A stretch of DNA of 64,000 bases, taken from NCBI RefSeq assembly GCF_006442205.1, contig NZ_VFVR01000007.1, positions 1-64,000 on the forward strand, given 5' to 3'. Shown here one piece after another: positions 52,549 to 62,082 of this stretch (its first letter is position 1; each line of letters starts with the position of its first letter). The notes beneath the pieces are model-generated. The model was not told where the DNA came from, did no database searches, and worked only from the letters and a program-made list of their open reading frames with translations. This DNA is from Mesorhizobium sp. B2-3-12 (lineage in GTDB: Bacteria > Pseudomonadota > Alphaproteobacteria > Rhizobiales > Rhizobiaceae). The position numbers were made by a program, and so were the translations under genes.

Positions 52549-53001
52549 TCAGTTGAGGTGGACAGCCGCACCCCGCACGCGGTTTACGCCGCTTGCCTGG
52601 CTGCTCAGCTGACTGCCCCGGATCGAGATGCGGCCATTCTTCTCAAGAATGATCGAAGCCAAGCCGCAACGCAGTTCGATACGTTCCTTGGCATTTAGCG
52701 TCACCGCTTCGCCGTCGCGCATCACCTGCACCTGCTCACGCGTGTGCACTGGATCCACAATGCGCCCTACGACGAGCGGGCGGCCCGGATCCCCGCCTTC
52801 GAACAGCAGTGCCACTTCAGCGCCCACAGCCGAGGCGTCGAGATTTGCCAGGCTGCGCGCCTTGAGCGCTGTCTCGCCGGGGTTGCCGACGAACACAACC
52901 AGCGGCGCCCCGTCCTCAAAGCCGATCAGGAGCCCGATGACGACGCCTTCGATGCGTTGAACAGGTTCTTCGCGTCCCGTGATTTCAGTTGTTAAAGACA
53001 T
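52549..53001 (-). CDS. DUF6484-like small VgrG-associated protein
   Basis: A 150-residue protein, beta-rich, with IEGVVIGLLIGFEDGAPLVVF (in part) and VALLFEGGDPGRPLVVGRI, resembling DUF6484 proteins encoded beside vgrG. The short OB-like 'GRPLVVGRI' strand also recalls the gp5 hub domain of VgrG. AAGG precedes the ATG at 53001, which lies 17 bases inside vgrG. Likely role: accessory of spike assembly or cargo binding; this is inferred from position. Confidence 0.75.
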   Translation of the reverse strand: MSLTTEITGREEPVQRIEGVVIGLLIGFEDGAPLVVFVGNPGETALKARSLANLDASAVGAEVALLFEGGDPGRPLVVGRIVDPVHTREQVQVMRDGEAVTLNAKERIELRCGLASIILEKNGRISIRGSQLSSQASGVNRVRGAAVHLN

Positions 53002-55312
53002 TGCTACCCTTGATCTTGACATCGCCGTCAGCCTTAACCTGGACATCGCCACTGCCCTGGATACGGATGTCCTTGCCTTTGATGGAAATCGTTCCGTCCT
53101 TCTTCATATTGATCGACGCATCACCGCATACCAGTGTAATCTCGTCACCGGCGTCGATCATCAGCTTTTTGCCGACCTTGTGGATGCTGTCTTCCGCAAT
53201 CTGAACGCCGCTGCCCTTGCCGACCTTAAGGGCATGAGCGCCGCCGATGTCGGTCGCATCGTCAGCACCGATGGCGGCGCTCCTTGCCTTGCCGATCTGG
53301 GACGTCTGTGCCCCGCCAACCGCGAAACTCTGGTCCGCGCCGACATTGACGGTCTGCGCGGCACCGATGTCCCAGCTGTCCGCCGCGCCAATACTGTGAC
53401 TTTGGCTGATACCTACGCTAACCGACCGCGAAGCCCCTATCGTGTTCGTCTGCGCTGCGCCGACGCTACGTGTTTCGGTGGCGCCTACCGTGTCCATGCG
53501 CGCTGCGCCCACCGTAACGGTCTGCACCAGGCCAACCGTCTGAGAATGGTTGGAGCCGATTGTTTCCGACGAATTGGCGCCGATATGGATGGTCTCGTTG
53601 GCGCCGACCGTCAGCGAACGGTTTGCGCCCACCGTCTCTGTGTCGTTGCTGCCGATATTGGTGGTCTGGTCGACGCCGACCTTGACCGCCTTGTCGTTGC
53701 CGACGTCTTCATCAAGGTTATGGCCGACAGAGTGCTTGGCGTCGTGGTCGATGCGGTCGGATTGGTCGTGCTGTACGGTCTTGTTGCGATCGTGCTTGAT
53801 CAGCAGATGGTGGTCCTTCTGCGCCTGGAAATTGACCAGCTCGGAGCCAGCCTTGTCCTCGAACATCAGCTCGTTGTACCCGCCCCCGCCTTTCGAGGAA
53901 TTGGACTTCCAGCCTGATTGCGTGGCGTTGCCCGGTAGCGCGTAAGGCGGCATCTCGGAGGCGTTATAGACACGTCCGGTGATGATCGGCAAATCCGGAT
54001 CGCCCTCGATGAAATCGACGATGACCTCCTGGCCGATGCGAGGGATTTGGATGAAACCCCAGCCGCTGCCCGCCCAGGTCTGCGACACACGCACGAAGCA
54101 AGACGAGTTCTGGTCCTTCTTGCCGAGGCGGTCCCAATGGAATTGCACCTTCACCCGAGCGTATTTGTCGGTGAAGACCTCCTCTCCCGACGGACCCACG
54201 ACGGTCGCGGTCTGCGGCCCGCGCATGATCGGTCGCGGCGTGATCCGCGGCGGGCGGTAGGGCAGTTTGGTGGGCGCGATGCCAAGCACGATCTTGAAAT
54301 TCTCGCTGTGGGCTTCGTTTTGGGTCCGGTAGCCCGGATCAAACAGCCGGTATTCGGCGCTGATTACCAGATAATCCTGGTTCTGGTCGTCGCGTGGAAA
54401 ACTTTCCAGCGTGAACTTGCAACCTGAAAAAAGCCCCCGCACGGTGCCCACCGCCGTGCTGTGCTGGTGCAGCGCCTGAAGCTCCTCGCGGCGGATACCC
54501 GCAATCTTGTCGCCCCGCCCGACATCGAGATGCGCGCCTGGCTGACGATAGTTCTCGCCCGACGCCTCCTGATGGGCGAAGGGCTGGGCGGATTTCGCCA
54601 TCAAGTCAGCGCCGGGCTTCTCAAAATCATAGTCTGTATGAACGTAGGCGCCTGGACGCACGGCGCTGCCCGGGATCCACTCGGTAATATATTCAACATC
54701 GCGGCGCGAGCCGTGGCCTTCGAAATTGTAAAGCACCTTGTCGTAGCCTGGCGCCGCCTTCAGCTTGCTCATAGTATCGCACAGCACCAGCGTGTGCTTG
54801 CCCTCATCGTGCTCGAAGAAATAGAAGATCCCTTCGTGCTCGAGCAGCCGCTGCACGAAATCGAGATCGCTCTCATCGTACTGCACGCAATATTCGCGCG
54901 AGGGATAAGACCCCTGCAGCCGCTTCTCGAATTTGGCGATGCCGTATTTCGAGAATATTTTTTCGATGATCTCGACAGCGGTCATGTTCTGGAAAATACG
55001 GCAATCCGTGGTGTTGCCGAGGAACCAGAGCCATGGCCTGACGCTGGCTTCGTAATAGGCCAACCGATCCTCTATTCGGGTAAGTTTGAAATCCGATACC
55101 AGGCCGCTGAACCAGCGCTTTGGATCGGATTCGCCTTCGACCGAAACGACCCCGCCCAGCATCTTCAGTGGATCGATCTCACGGCTCTTGCTGACGAACC
55201 CCACGGTATAGGCGAAACATCGGCTGATCTCATCACGACCGACGAGATGGGTAAAGGTCAGCACATCGGCCCCAACCGGCGTCTGTAGAACCGTGGCACG
55301 TTCGTTCGGCAT
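52985..55312 (-). CDS. vgrG: T6SS spike protein VgrG (TssI)
   Basis: A 775-residue trimeric spike protein. The gp27-like N-terminus (YCVQYDESDLDFVQRLLEHEG) and the gp5 OB-fold (WAGSGWGFIQIPRIGQEVIV in part, FIEGDPDLPIITGRVYN) are intact. From about residue 520 to 700 an array of eight-residue repeats of the type xVGAxxTx forms the gp5-type beta-helix needle, followed by a final DUF2345-like strand region (DAGDEITLVCGDASINM). GAGGAGGGG precedes the ATG. No extra enzymatic C-terminal domain is present, so this VgrG is a carrier for cargo such as the DUF4150 protein. It heads the operon vgrG-DUF6484-TIGR02270. Confidence 0.95.
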   Translation of the reverse strand: MPNERATVLQTPVGADVLTFTHLVGRDEISRCFAYTVGFVSKSREIDPLKMLGGVVSVEGESDPKRWFSGLVSDFKLTRIEDRLAYYEASVRPWLWFLGNTTDCRIFQNMTAVEIIEKIFSKYGIAKFEKRLQGSYPSREYCVQYDESDLDFVQRLLEHEGIFYFFEHDEGKHTLVLCDTMSKLKAAPGYDKVLYNFEGHGSRRDVEYITEWIPGSAVRPGAYVHTDYDFEKPGADLMAKSAQPFAHQEASGENYRQPGAHLDVGRGDKIAGIRREELQALHQHSTAVGTVRGLFSGCKFTLESFPRDDQNQDYLVISAEYRLFDPGYRTQNEAHSENFKIVLGIAPTKLPYRPPRITPRPIMRGPQTATVVGPSGEEVFTDKYARVKVQFHWDRLGKKDQNSSCFVRVSQTWAGSGWGFIQIPRIGQEVIVDFIEGDPDLPIITGRVYNASEMPPYALPGNATQSGWKSNSSKGGGGYNELMFEDKAGSELVNFQAQKDHHLLIKHDRNKTVQHDQSDRIDHDAKHSVGHNLDEDVGNDKAVKVGVDQTTNIGSNDTETVGANRSLTVGANETIHIGANSSETIGSNHSQTVGLVQTVTVGAARMDTVGATETRSVGAAQTNTIGASRSVSVGISQSHSIGAADSWDIGAAQTVNVGADQSFAVGGAQTSQIGKARSAAIGADDATDIGGAHALKVGKGSGVQIAEDSIHKVGKKLMIDAGDEITLVCGDASINMKKDGTISIKGKDIRIQGSGDVQVKADGDVKIKGSNVFNN
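53210..53735. repeat. Degenerate 24-nt repeats coding the VgrG beta-helix octapeptides
   Basis: About twenty eight-residue units, each with a central Val/Ile-Gly and usually Ala or Ser next, lie in a row on the minus strand. The DNA copies are diverged, so this is a protein-level repeat rather than a recent tandem expansion. Confidence 0.8.
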
Positions 55313-55555
55313 GGGTCGTGCCCCTCCTCGGCGCGGCCGCCGGTAGGATGGATTGAAGCCCCGCTCCGCGAACGCAAGACGTTCCGGAGGCTTCGAATTC
55401 ACCGCATCCGACCGCCGCAAGCGTAGCATATCTTCGACGCAGACCAAATAAAAGCAGTGGCTGAACCTGGCGAGCATTGTTCGTGAAACGCGCCACTCCC
55501 ACTGCGCAGGCAAGCTGCTAGAATGCCTTGGGAATTCATCGGATAGTGTCTTTCA

Positions 55556-56629
55556 ATGTTCATCTCGCTTCAGATCAGCAATGTCGATCGGCTGCCGCCA
55601 GGAGTCGCGACCAGTTATGCCGCCCGCGACCGCAGCTTCGAAATCGGGCGCGAGAATTGCGACTGGACGCTGTCCGACCCTGCCAAACTCATCTCGGGCC
55701 GGCATTGCGAAATCCGTTATCAAACGGGCTCGTTCTGGCTATACGACCTCTCGCGCAACGGCACTTTCGTCAACGGCTCCAGCCAGCGCCTGAATGCGCC
55801 GCATCGATTAACCCGAGGCGACCGGCTGCTGATCGGCCACTATGTCATCACCGTTTCGATCGAGGAAGAACACGTTGCCACCGGTCATCCGCAAGCCAGG
55901 ACCGGTTCGACGCAACGCGAGTTGCCCGCCTCGACGGGAAGGTCGCTTCAACTCGGCAACGAACCGTCGCTCACTCCGGCAGAATACGGCCCGGGCGAGG
56001 CAGCGAAATTGTCGGAGGCGCCGATGCCCCGCCCTGCCGCCCCAGCCAAGCAGCCGGCGCAGGCGGCCGGGATACTTGGTGATATCGCCATGGCGGCCGG
56101 CTTGTCGCCGGAGCTGTTCGCGGCGCGCGACCCGCACGATGTCGCGGCCGAGATCGGGGCGGTCCTGCGAACCACAGTCGAGCAACTGTCCTTGCTGCTC
56201 AAGGCGCGCGCGGCGGCCAAGGTGCTCGCCAAGAGCGCACATCGCACGATGATCGGCGCCGCGGACAACAACCCCCTGAAATTCGTGCCGGACACCGACG
56301 ATATGCTGGAGATCATGTTTGCCAAGCGGCGAGCGGGCTATCTGGATGCCAGGCGCAGCATCGAGGACGCGTTCGACGATCTTAAGACCCATGAAATCGC
56401 AACTTACGCAGCCATGCAGGCCGCGTTGTCGAGGCTGCTCGACGACTTGTCACCGGAGGCAATCGCCAAAAGAATTCCGCCTGCCTCCTTTTCATCAAGG
56501 AAGAGCCAGGCCTGGGATGCGCTCGTCGCGACGTGGCGGACGATGGAAGACAAGCACGAGAATGGCATGCTGGATGTCTTTCTTGCCTATTTCGCCGAAG
56601 CCTACGGCAAGGCTGGCAAGCAGAAATAG
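55556..56629 (+). CDS. FHA-domain T6SS regulator (TagH copy 2)
   Basis: A 357-residue paralogue of the FHA protein at 38731. The FHA domain (about 15-105) keeps all key residues: FEIGRENCDW, ISGRHCEI and DLSRNGTFVNG. The C-terminal T6SS-FHA domain (about 170-357: LKFVPDTDDMLEIMF, MQAALSRLLDDLSPEAI) aligns with copy 1 (LKFLPTVEDVVLTIV, VQAALRRMIDRFDPAAI), but the middle linker is much shorter. Its phosphothreonine pocket looks more complete than in copy 1. It is divergent from vgrG (243 bases between starts), with no strong ribosome site. It begins the second tagH-tssL-tssM module, near the kinase gene. Confidence 0.92.
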   Translation: MFISLQISNVDRLPPGVATSYAARDRSFEIGRENCDWTLSDPAKLISGRHCEIRYQTGSFWLYDLSRNGTFVNGSSQRLNAPHRLTRGDRLLIGHYVITVSIEEEHVATGHPQARTGSTQRELPASTGRSLQLGNEPSLTPAEYGPGEAAKLSEAPMPRPAAPAKQPAQAAGILGDIAMAAGLSPELFAARDPHDVAAEIGAVLRTTVEQLSLLLKARAAAKVLAKSAHRTMIGAADNNPLKFVPDTDDMLEIMFAKRRAGYLDARRSIEDAFDDLKTHEIATYAAMQAALSRLLDDLSPEAIAKRIPPASFSSRKSQAWDALVATWRTMEDKHENGMLDVFLAYFAEAYGKAGKQK

Positions 56630-56908
56630 CCGTGCGCTTAGAGGTCGTGGTCAGCACTCGCTATGTAACCTAATGGAAAGGGTGCTTTCTCGACATCCTG
56701 CTTTCCGATTTCAATCAGCTTCCTGTGCGACTAGAATGGCATATGAGCGCTTGCCAGGCTGGCAAAGCGGCGCGGCTTGGGCGTGTGCAGGAATGTCATG
56801 TTTCGGCAAGATTAGACTTTCCATCCGGCTCGCTGCTGATACTGAGCCTCGTATGCGGCTTTCCTCTGCTTTGAGAGACGCCCTTTGGACGTCGACGGTG
56901 GTGCGCTG

Positions 56909-58408
56909 ATGAGCTCGAAGGACGATTCCTCCGAGTCTCCGGACAAAACCGTCATTCGCGCGCCACGGCAAAGGCAAATGCCGCGAGCGGCTCCCGGTGG
57001 TTCGGATCCGCAAAGCGTGCCCCCTCTCCCTTCCCCCAACAGGGAAGCGACTGTGTTCAACCCCGGCGCCAGCCCGCAGTTGCCTCCCGGCTGGTCGTCG
57101 GGAACCGTGGTTTTTCAGGATCACGCAGCAATGCCTGCAAATGGACCGGCGTTGCAGCAGGATGCCTTGCTCCACGCCACCGCTGGCGTGAAGTATGCCG
57201 CGGCCAATCCCCTCCTTGCCGCCGCAGCCCCCTTGCTCATGCTGTTCGGCCAGTTGCGACTGGTGCCGGTCGAACGGCAAGCAGCCGCTTTGGCCGAGCA
57301 TATCGCGGATACTATCGACAGCTTCGAGCGTGCGACGGCTAAAGCCGGAATTGGCGAACAAGACGTGCGGATCGCCAAGTTTGTCCTTTGCGAAACCGCC
57401 GACGACGTCATCGGCAATCTGCCCTGGCCGGACAAGCATACTTGGCTTGCGCACAGTATGATCATGAAGTTCTTCCACACGCCGCCGACAGGGACCGGCT
57501 TTTACGAGGCGCTCAACAATATCCTCGCCAAGCCTGAAGGGCATTGCGACCTGCTCGAATTGATGCATGCCTGCCTTTCACTGGGCTTCCAAGGCCAGTA
57601 TCGGGGACTTTCCGGTGAGCGCAACACGCTCGAGCGCGTCCGGCGCGACGTCTACGACACATTGCGCTATTTCCGGCCACGTGCCGCCGACGAGATTTCG
57701 CCCAGGTGGCAAGGCATGGCGGCTGCGATACCCAGGTCAGCAGGGAGGCTGCCGCTGTGGTCGATCGCCGCTGCCGCCACGACCCTTGTGACGGTAGCGT
57801 TTTTCTGGCTGAGGATATTGATCACCGACGAAGGTGATGTCACCGCCAGCGAGTTGCTGGCGCTCAATCCGTCCAGCTCAGTTATGATTGAACGCGCCAG
57901 CGTAACGGCACCCGCCGAGCCGGTGCGAGCCGAGCCGCCCTCACCTGCGCCTGCGAACTCCACGCAGATCGACCGCATCCGCACCGCACTCGCCAAGGAG
58001 GTCGCGGGCGGTGGAGTGAGCGTGGGCACGAAGGGCGACTTCATCGTCCTAGAAATCAGCAACCAGCTCTTGTTCGTATCCGGCCAGGCAGCGGTAATGC
58101 CACAGTTCCAGCCGATCGCGACAGACATCGCCTCGGCGCTCGATGCCGAACCCGGACTGATCAAGATCGTCGGCCATACCGACAACGTAAAGCCGAAGAA
58201 GTCGAGCACGTTCAAGTCGAATTTCGACCTTTCCGTTGCACGTGCAAAAGCGGTGCAGGCCATGCTGGCCGACCATTTGAAGGATCCGTCGCGCCTGAAC
58301 GTCGAAGGCAAGGGCGAAGACGAACCCATTGCCGACAATACGACCGCCGCGGGCCGCGCCAAGAACCGCCGCGTCGACGTGATACTCCCAAAGGACAACG
58401 GGTTGTGA
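56909..58408 (+). CDS. T6SS inner-membrane protein TssL with OmpA-like domain (copy 2)
   Basis: A 499-residue protein from the ATG at 56909 (a TTG at 56885 is the alternative). It has a Pro/Gly-rich N-terminal extension of about 90 residues, absent from copy 1, then the DotU domain (AAAPLLMLFGQLRL, FVLCETADDVIGNLPW, LMHACLSLGFQGQYRG), a transmembrane helix (about 281-303), and the C-terminal OmpA-like domain (IKIVGHTDNVKPKK, SVARAKAVQAML). The gene is preceded by 279 bases without a gene. It overlaps tssM2 as GTGA, so translation is coupled. It is probably a paralogous partner for tssM2 rather than a spare copy. Confidence 0.93.
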   Translation: MSSKDDSSESPDKTVIRAPRQRQMPRAAPGGSDPQSVPPLPSPNREATVFNPGASPQLPPGWSSGTVVFQDHAAMPANGPALQQDALLHATAGVKYAAANPLLAAAAPLLMLFGQLRLVPVERQAAALAEHIADTIDSFERATAKAGIGEQDVRIAKFVLCETADDVIGNLPWPDKHTWLAHSMIMKFFHTPPTGTGFYEALNNILAKPEGHCDLLELMHACLSLGFQGQYRGLSGERNTLERVRRDVYDTLRYFRPRAADEISPRWQGMAAAIPRSAGRLPLWSIAAAATTLVTVAFFWLRILITDEGDVTASELLALNPSSSVMIERASVTAPAEPVRAEPPSPAPANSTQIDRIRTALAKEVAGGGVSVGTKGDFIVLEISNQLLFVSGQAAVMPQFQPIATDIASALDAEPGLIKIVGHTDNVKPKKSSTFKSNFDLSVARAKAVQAMLADHLKDPSRLNVEGKGEDEPIADNTTAAGRAKNRRVDVILPKDNGL

Positions 58409-61400
58409 GCGGGCGCGGGGGGGAGCTGATCGGCTGGGTGCTGCGGATTTTCAGCGCGCTTGCCGTGCTCGGCTTCTCGACCGCGGTTTGGTATGCCGGA
58501 CCCCTGATCCGCTTCGCCGATACTCGCCCGCTTGGGTCGGCGTGGCTCAGGGCGGCCACCATCGGCGCGACCGCCACCATGCTTGCGTTTTTCTATGGCG
58601 TTCGCTTCTGGCAAAGACGCATGGCCCAAAAGGCGCTCGAAACGGCCATGGTGCGCAGCGACGAGCACAGCGACGATTCACAGGTGCTGGAAGCGCGCAT
58701 GAGCGAAGCCATCGCGACGCTCAGGCGCACGAGCCGCAGGCGCAACTTCCTTTATGATGTCCCCTGGTACATCATCATCGGCCCGCCAGGAGCCGGCAAG
58801 ACGACGGCGCTGGTCAACTCCGGTCTCAAATTTCCGCTTGCGGGCTCCGGCAGCGCCCAGCCGGTGACCGGCGTTGGCGGCACGCGCTCATGCGACTGGT
58901 GGTTTACCGATGAAGCCGTGCTGATCGATACAGCCGGGCGCTATACGACACAGGAATCGGACAGCGAACGCGACCAGGCGAGCTGGCTTGCATTCCTGCG
59001 ATTGCTCAAGAAAACCCGCGCCAAGCAACCGATCAACGGCGTGATCCTCGCCATCAGCCTCGCCGATCTCATCAGCCTGGACGCCCAGCATATCGATGCG
59101 CATGTCACCGAGATAAGAAGCCGTCTGCGCGAATTGCACGAGACGCTCAATATCCAGTTTCCCGTCTATCTGCTTTTCACCAAGGCCGACCTCTTGTCGG
59201 GCTTCATGGATTATTTCGGTGGCTTTGATGACGCGCGCAGGCGCAAGGTATGGGGCGCGACGTTCCAGACCGCCGATCGCACAAGAAACATGGCCGGCGA
59301 GGCAGCAGCCGACTTCGACGGTCTGGCACTGCAGTTGGCGGATGAGCTCGTCGATCGCTTGCAGGACGAGGCCGACCCGGTGGCGCGCATCGCCATCTTC
59401 GATTTCCCGGCGCAGTTCGGCGCCCTCAGGAACCGGACCGCGCATTTCATCGGCAGTTTGTTCGATGCCTCGCGATCGAGAGTGAATGCCAGCTTGCGGG
59501 GCCTCTATTTCTCCTCGGGTACTCAGGAAGGAACACCGTTCGACCAGGTACTGGGCACAATCGGACGCAGCTTCGGCACCGCCTCGCAGACGCATCTTTC
59601 GGGCACCGGCAAGAGCTTCTTCCTGCACGATCTCCTGACCAAGGTGATCTTCCCAGAATCAGGTTGGGTGTCCTTCGACCCGACGGCCGAACGGCGCGCG
59701 AGGCTTGCGAGATTTGGCGGCCTCGCCGCGATTGCGCTGGCCACCTTGACGGCGCTCGCCGTGCTTGGGCTGAGCTTCTTCGCCAACCAGTCCCTGATCA
59801 CGTCCACCAGGCATGCCATGGCACACTATCGCGACAGCGCCGATTCGCTGCTCAAGAGCACTATGGTGAGCGACGTCGATCTCGAAAACGTCATTGGCCC
59901 GCTCGACCAGTTGCGCAACCTGCCGGCGGGATTCGAGACCGGCGATCAGGGAAAGCCGATCGAGGAGACGTTCGGGCTTGGCCAGCGCGACAGGTTGCTG
60001 TCGGCCTCCAAGGATGCCTATCGGCAAGCGCTCGAGCGCACATTCCGCTCCCGGCTCCTGGTGCAGGCGGAGCGGACCATCCAGGCCAAGATTGGCGACC
60101 CAATCGCACTCTACGAGCCGCTGAAGATCTACCTGATGCTCGGCGGAAAGGCTCCGAAGGTCGACAACGAGTTGGTCGTTTCCTGGATGAAGCAGGATTG
60201 GGAGCTGAACCGCTATCCTGGCGAGAACAACCGCGAGGGCCGCGCGCAGCTCGAAAAGCATCTGCGCGCGATGCTTGCCCTGGACGACGCCTACGATCCC
60301 GTTTTCGCGCTCAACCAGCCACTGATCGAAGCCGCGCAACGCTCGCTTGGCCGCATGAGCCTTGCCGACCGCGCTTCGGCGCTGATCAAGTCGGCGGTCT
60401 ACGCGGCAAGGCTGGAGAGCTTCCCAGTCGCAGCGGAAGCCGGACCTGAGGCGCAGCTCGTGTTCCAACGCACGGATGGCGGCGATCTGGCGGATCTCGA
60501 CGTTCCCGGGCTTTACACGCGCGACGGCTTCAACCGTTTCTTCCTGCCGCAACTCTCGCGCGTCGCGCAGATCCTCGTCAACGACCAATGGGTGCTTGGC
60601 GGCGGCGGTGAACAGGGCGGCGTCGACGAGGACCTGCCCAAGCTCGGTCCAGAACTGATCGACCGCTACGGAAAGGAATTTTCCGCCGCATGGAACGGGG
60701 TCCTTGACCAGCTAATGTTCAAGGCATTGCTCGAAGACAAGCCGCGATACGTGCCGCTTTCCGCCCTCGCCGCGCCGGACTCGCCTCTTGCTCAGCTCGC
60801 CACGGCGATCGCCGATGAGACAGCGTTGACAAAGGATAAGATGGTCCCGGGCGAAGGCGGCGCGTCCCAAGAGGATCTCGCCAGCATGGCCAAAGGCCTG
60901 GCTCGCATTGGCCTGCAGATCGCCGGCGGCAAGTCGCAGAGCCGCGCCGGATCTGGCTCGGCTGTCGCACACAGTGCCGGTGCGAGCGTCGAGGCGCAGT
61001 TTCGACCGTTCCAGGCCCTGGTCAGCGGCGCAAATGGAGGGCGGCCGATCGATGCGTTGACGCGCAATTTCCGCGATATCTTTCAAAGCCTGAGGCTTTC
61101 GGCCGATGATCCTTCACAGACCGAACGCGTCAACGCCAACCTGCAGCTGCAGATATCCACACTGCGCGCCAATGTCTCGCGTCTTCCGAAGCCGCTTGCG
61201 CGCATAGTCAACGCGGCAGCGGACGAGTTTGCGGGCAATGTCGCCGAAACCTCGCTGGCCAACCTCAACCAGAACCTCGATCAGACGGTCACACGAGCCT
61301 GCGAGGAGGCGGTCAGCGGGCGCTATCCCTTCGCAAGGGACGCCGCGCAAGAGATTTCGATAGCGGATTTCGCCAGGCTTTTCGCGCCGGGCGGGCTGAT

Positions 61401-61947
61401 CGACCGTTTCTTCGCGCACAACCTTGCGTCGCTGATAGACATGAGCGGCGAGGAATGGACCTGGAGACAGGATGCCCGCGCCGGTCACGACTTGGCGAAG
61501 TCCACCTTGAAATCCTTCCAGTCGGCCGCAGAAATCCGCAGCGCCTTCTTCCCGTCCGGCGGCTCTTTGCCGTCGGTTTCGATGACCATCACGCCGTCGA
61601 CGCTCAATGGAGACGCAGACAATGCCGTTCTTAACATTGACGGCCAGATCATCCAGAGCAGTCAGACGGGCAACGCGCCAAGCACGGTGACATGGCCAAT
61701 CAGCACCGCCGGAGCTTCCGCCAGCCTCACCTTGATGCCGCAAATGCCCGGCCGTGACTCGGCTGTCAAATTCGAGGGACCGTGGGCGTTCAAGCGTCTG
61801 CTGGACAAGGCGACCATCACCGCCAGCGGCGAAGCCCGCTTCGTGATCGGCGGACGCGACGTTGCTTACATGATCCAGACCGGATCTGTGCCAAATCCCT
61901 TCCTGTTGCCAGCCCTGGCCGGCTTCAACTGTCCGAAGGCATTCTGA
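58405..61947 (+). CDS. T6SS inner-membrane protein TssM (IcmF, copy 2)
   Basis: An 1180-residue protein, starting at GTG overlapped with tssL2. It has two N-terminal transmembrane helices, an intact Walker A GPPGAGKT (126-133), DTAGRY and the FTKADLLSGF segment, a helix near residue 450, and a long periplasmic part ending in NPFLLPALAGFNCPKAF. The overall plan is identical to copy 1, but the sequences are clearly diverged, so this is not a recent duplication. No second tssJ or tssK accompanies it, so it must share those or form a hybrid complex. Confidence 0.94.
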   Translation: MSGRGGELIGWVLRIFSALAVLGFSTAVWYAGPLIRFADTRPLGSAWLRAATIGATATMLAFFYGVRFWQRRMAQKALETAMVRSDEHSDDSQVLEARMSEAIATLRRTSRRRNFLYDVPWYIIIGPPGAGKTTALVNSGLKFPLAGSGSAQPVTGVGGTRSCDWWFTDEAVLIDTAGRYTTQESDSERDQASWLAFLRLLKKTRAKQPINGVILAISLADLISLDAQHIDAHVTEIRSRLRELHETLNIQFPVYLLFTKADLLSGFMDYFGGFDDARRRKVWGATFQTADRTRNMAGEAAADFDGLALQLADELVDRLQDEADPVARIAIFDFPAQFGALRNRTAHFIGSLFDASRSRVNASLRGLYFSSGTQEGTPFDQVLGTIGRSFGTASQTHLSGTGKSFFLHDLLTKVIFPESGWVSFDPTAERRARLARFGGLAAIALATLTALAVLGLSFFANQSLITSTRHAMAHYRDSADSLLKSTMVSDVDLENVIGPLDQLRNLPAGFETGDQGKPIEETFGLGQRDRLLSASKDAYRQALERTFRSRLLVQAERTIQAKIGDPIALYEPLKIYLMLGGKAPKVDNELVVSWMKQDWELNRYPGENNREGRAQLEKHLRAMLALDDAYDPVFALNQPLIEAAQRSLGRMSLADRASALIKSAVYAARLESFPVAAEAGPEAQLVFQRTDGGDLADLDVPGLYTRDGFNRFFLPQLSRVAQILVNDQWVLGGGGEQGGVDEDLPKLGPELIDRYGKEFSAAWNGVLDQLMFKALLEDKPRYVPLSALAAPDSPLAQLATAIADETALTKDKMVPGEGGASQEDLASMAKGLARIGLQIAGGKSQSRAGSGSAVAHSAGASVEAQFRPFQALVSGANGGRPIDALTRNFRDIFQSLRLSADDPSQTERVNANLQLQISTLRANVSRLPKPLARIVNAAADEFAGNVAETSLANLNQNLDQTVTRACEEAVSGRYPFARDAAQEISIADFARLFAPGGLIDRFFAHNLASLIDMSGEEWTWRQDARAGHDLAKSTLKSFQSAAEIRSAFFPSGGSLPSVSMTITPSTLNGDADNAVLNIDGQIIQSSQTGNAPSTVTWPISTAGASASLTLMPQMPGRDSAVKFEGPWAFKRLLDKATITASGEARFVIGGRDVAYMIQTGSVPNPFLLPALAGFNCPKAF

Positions 61948-62082
61948 CATGGCTTTGTTCAAGCGCAGCGTCGTCTGCAGCACTCATTTTGGTACTCTAA
62001 TGTACGTGCTTGTGGCAAAGTGGCCTGGGCACGCTGCCCAGGGTTGGTCACAGGGGACGCTCGCGAAGCGCTAGGTGGCAAA

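Noticed and set aside
53210..53735. Repeat array as mobile or CRISPR element
   Set aside because: It is the coding sequence of the octapeptide beta-helix of VgrG.
61949..62070. Short frame of 40 codons starting right after tssM2
   Set aside because: It has no recognisable features and ends just before the ribosome site of the phosphatase gene; most likely non-coding spacer.
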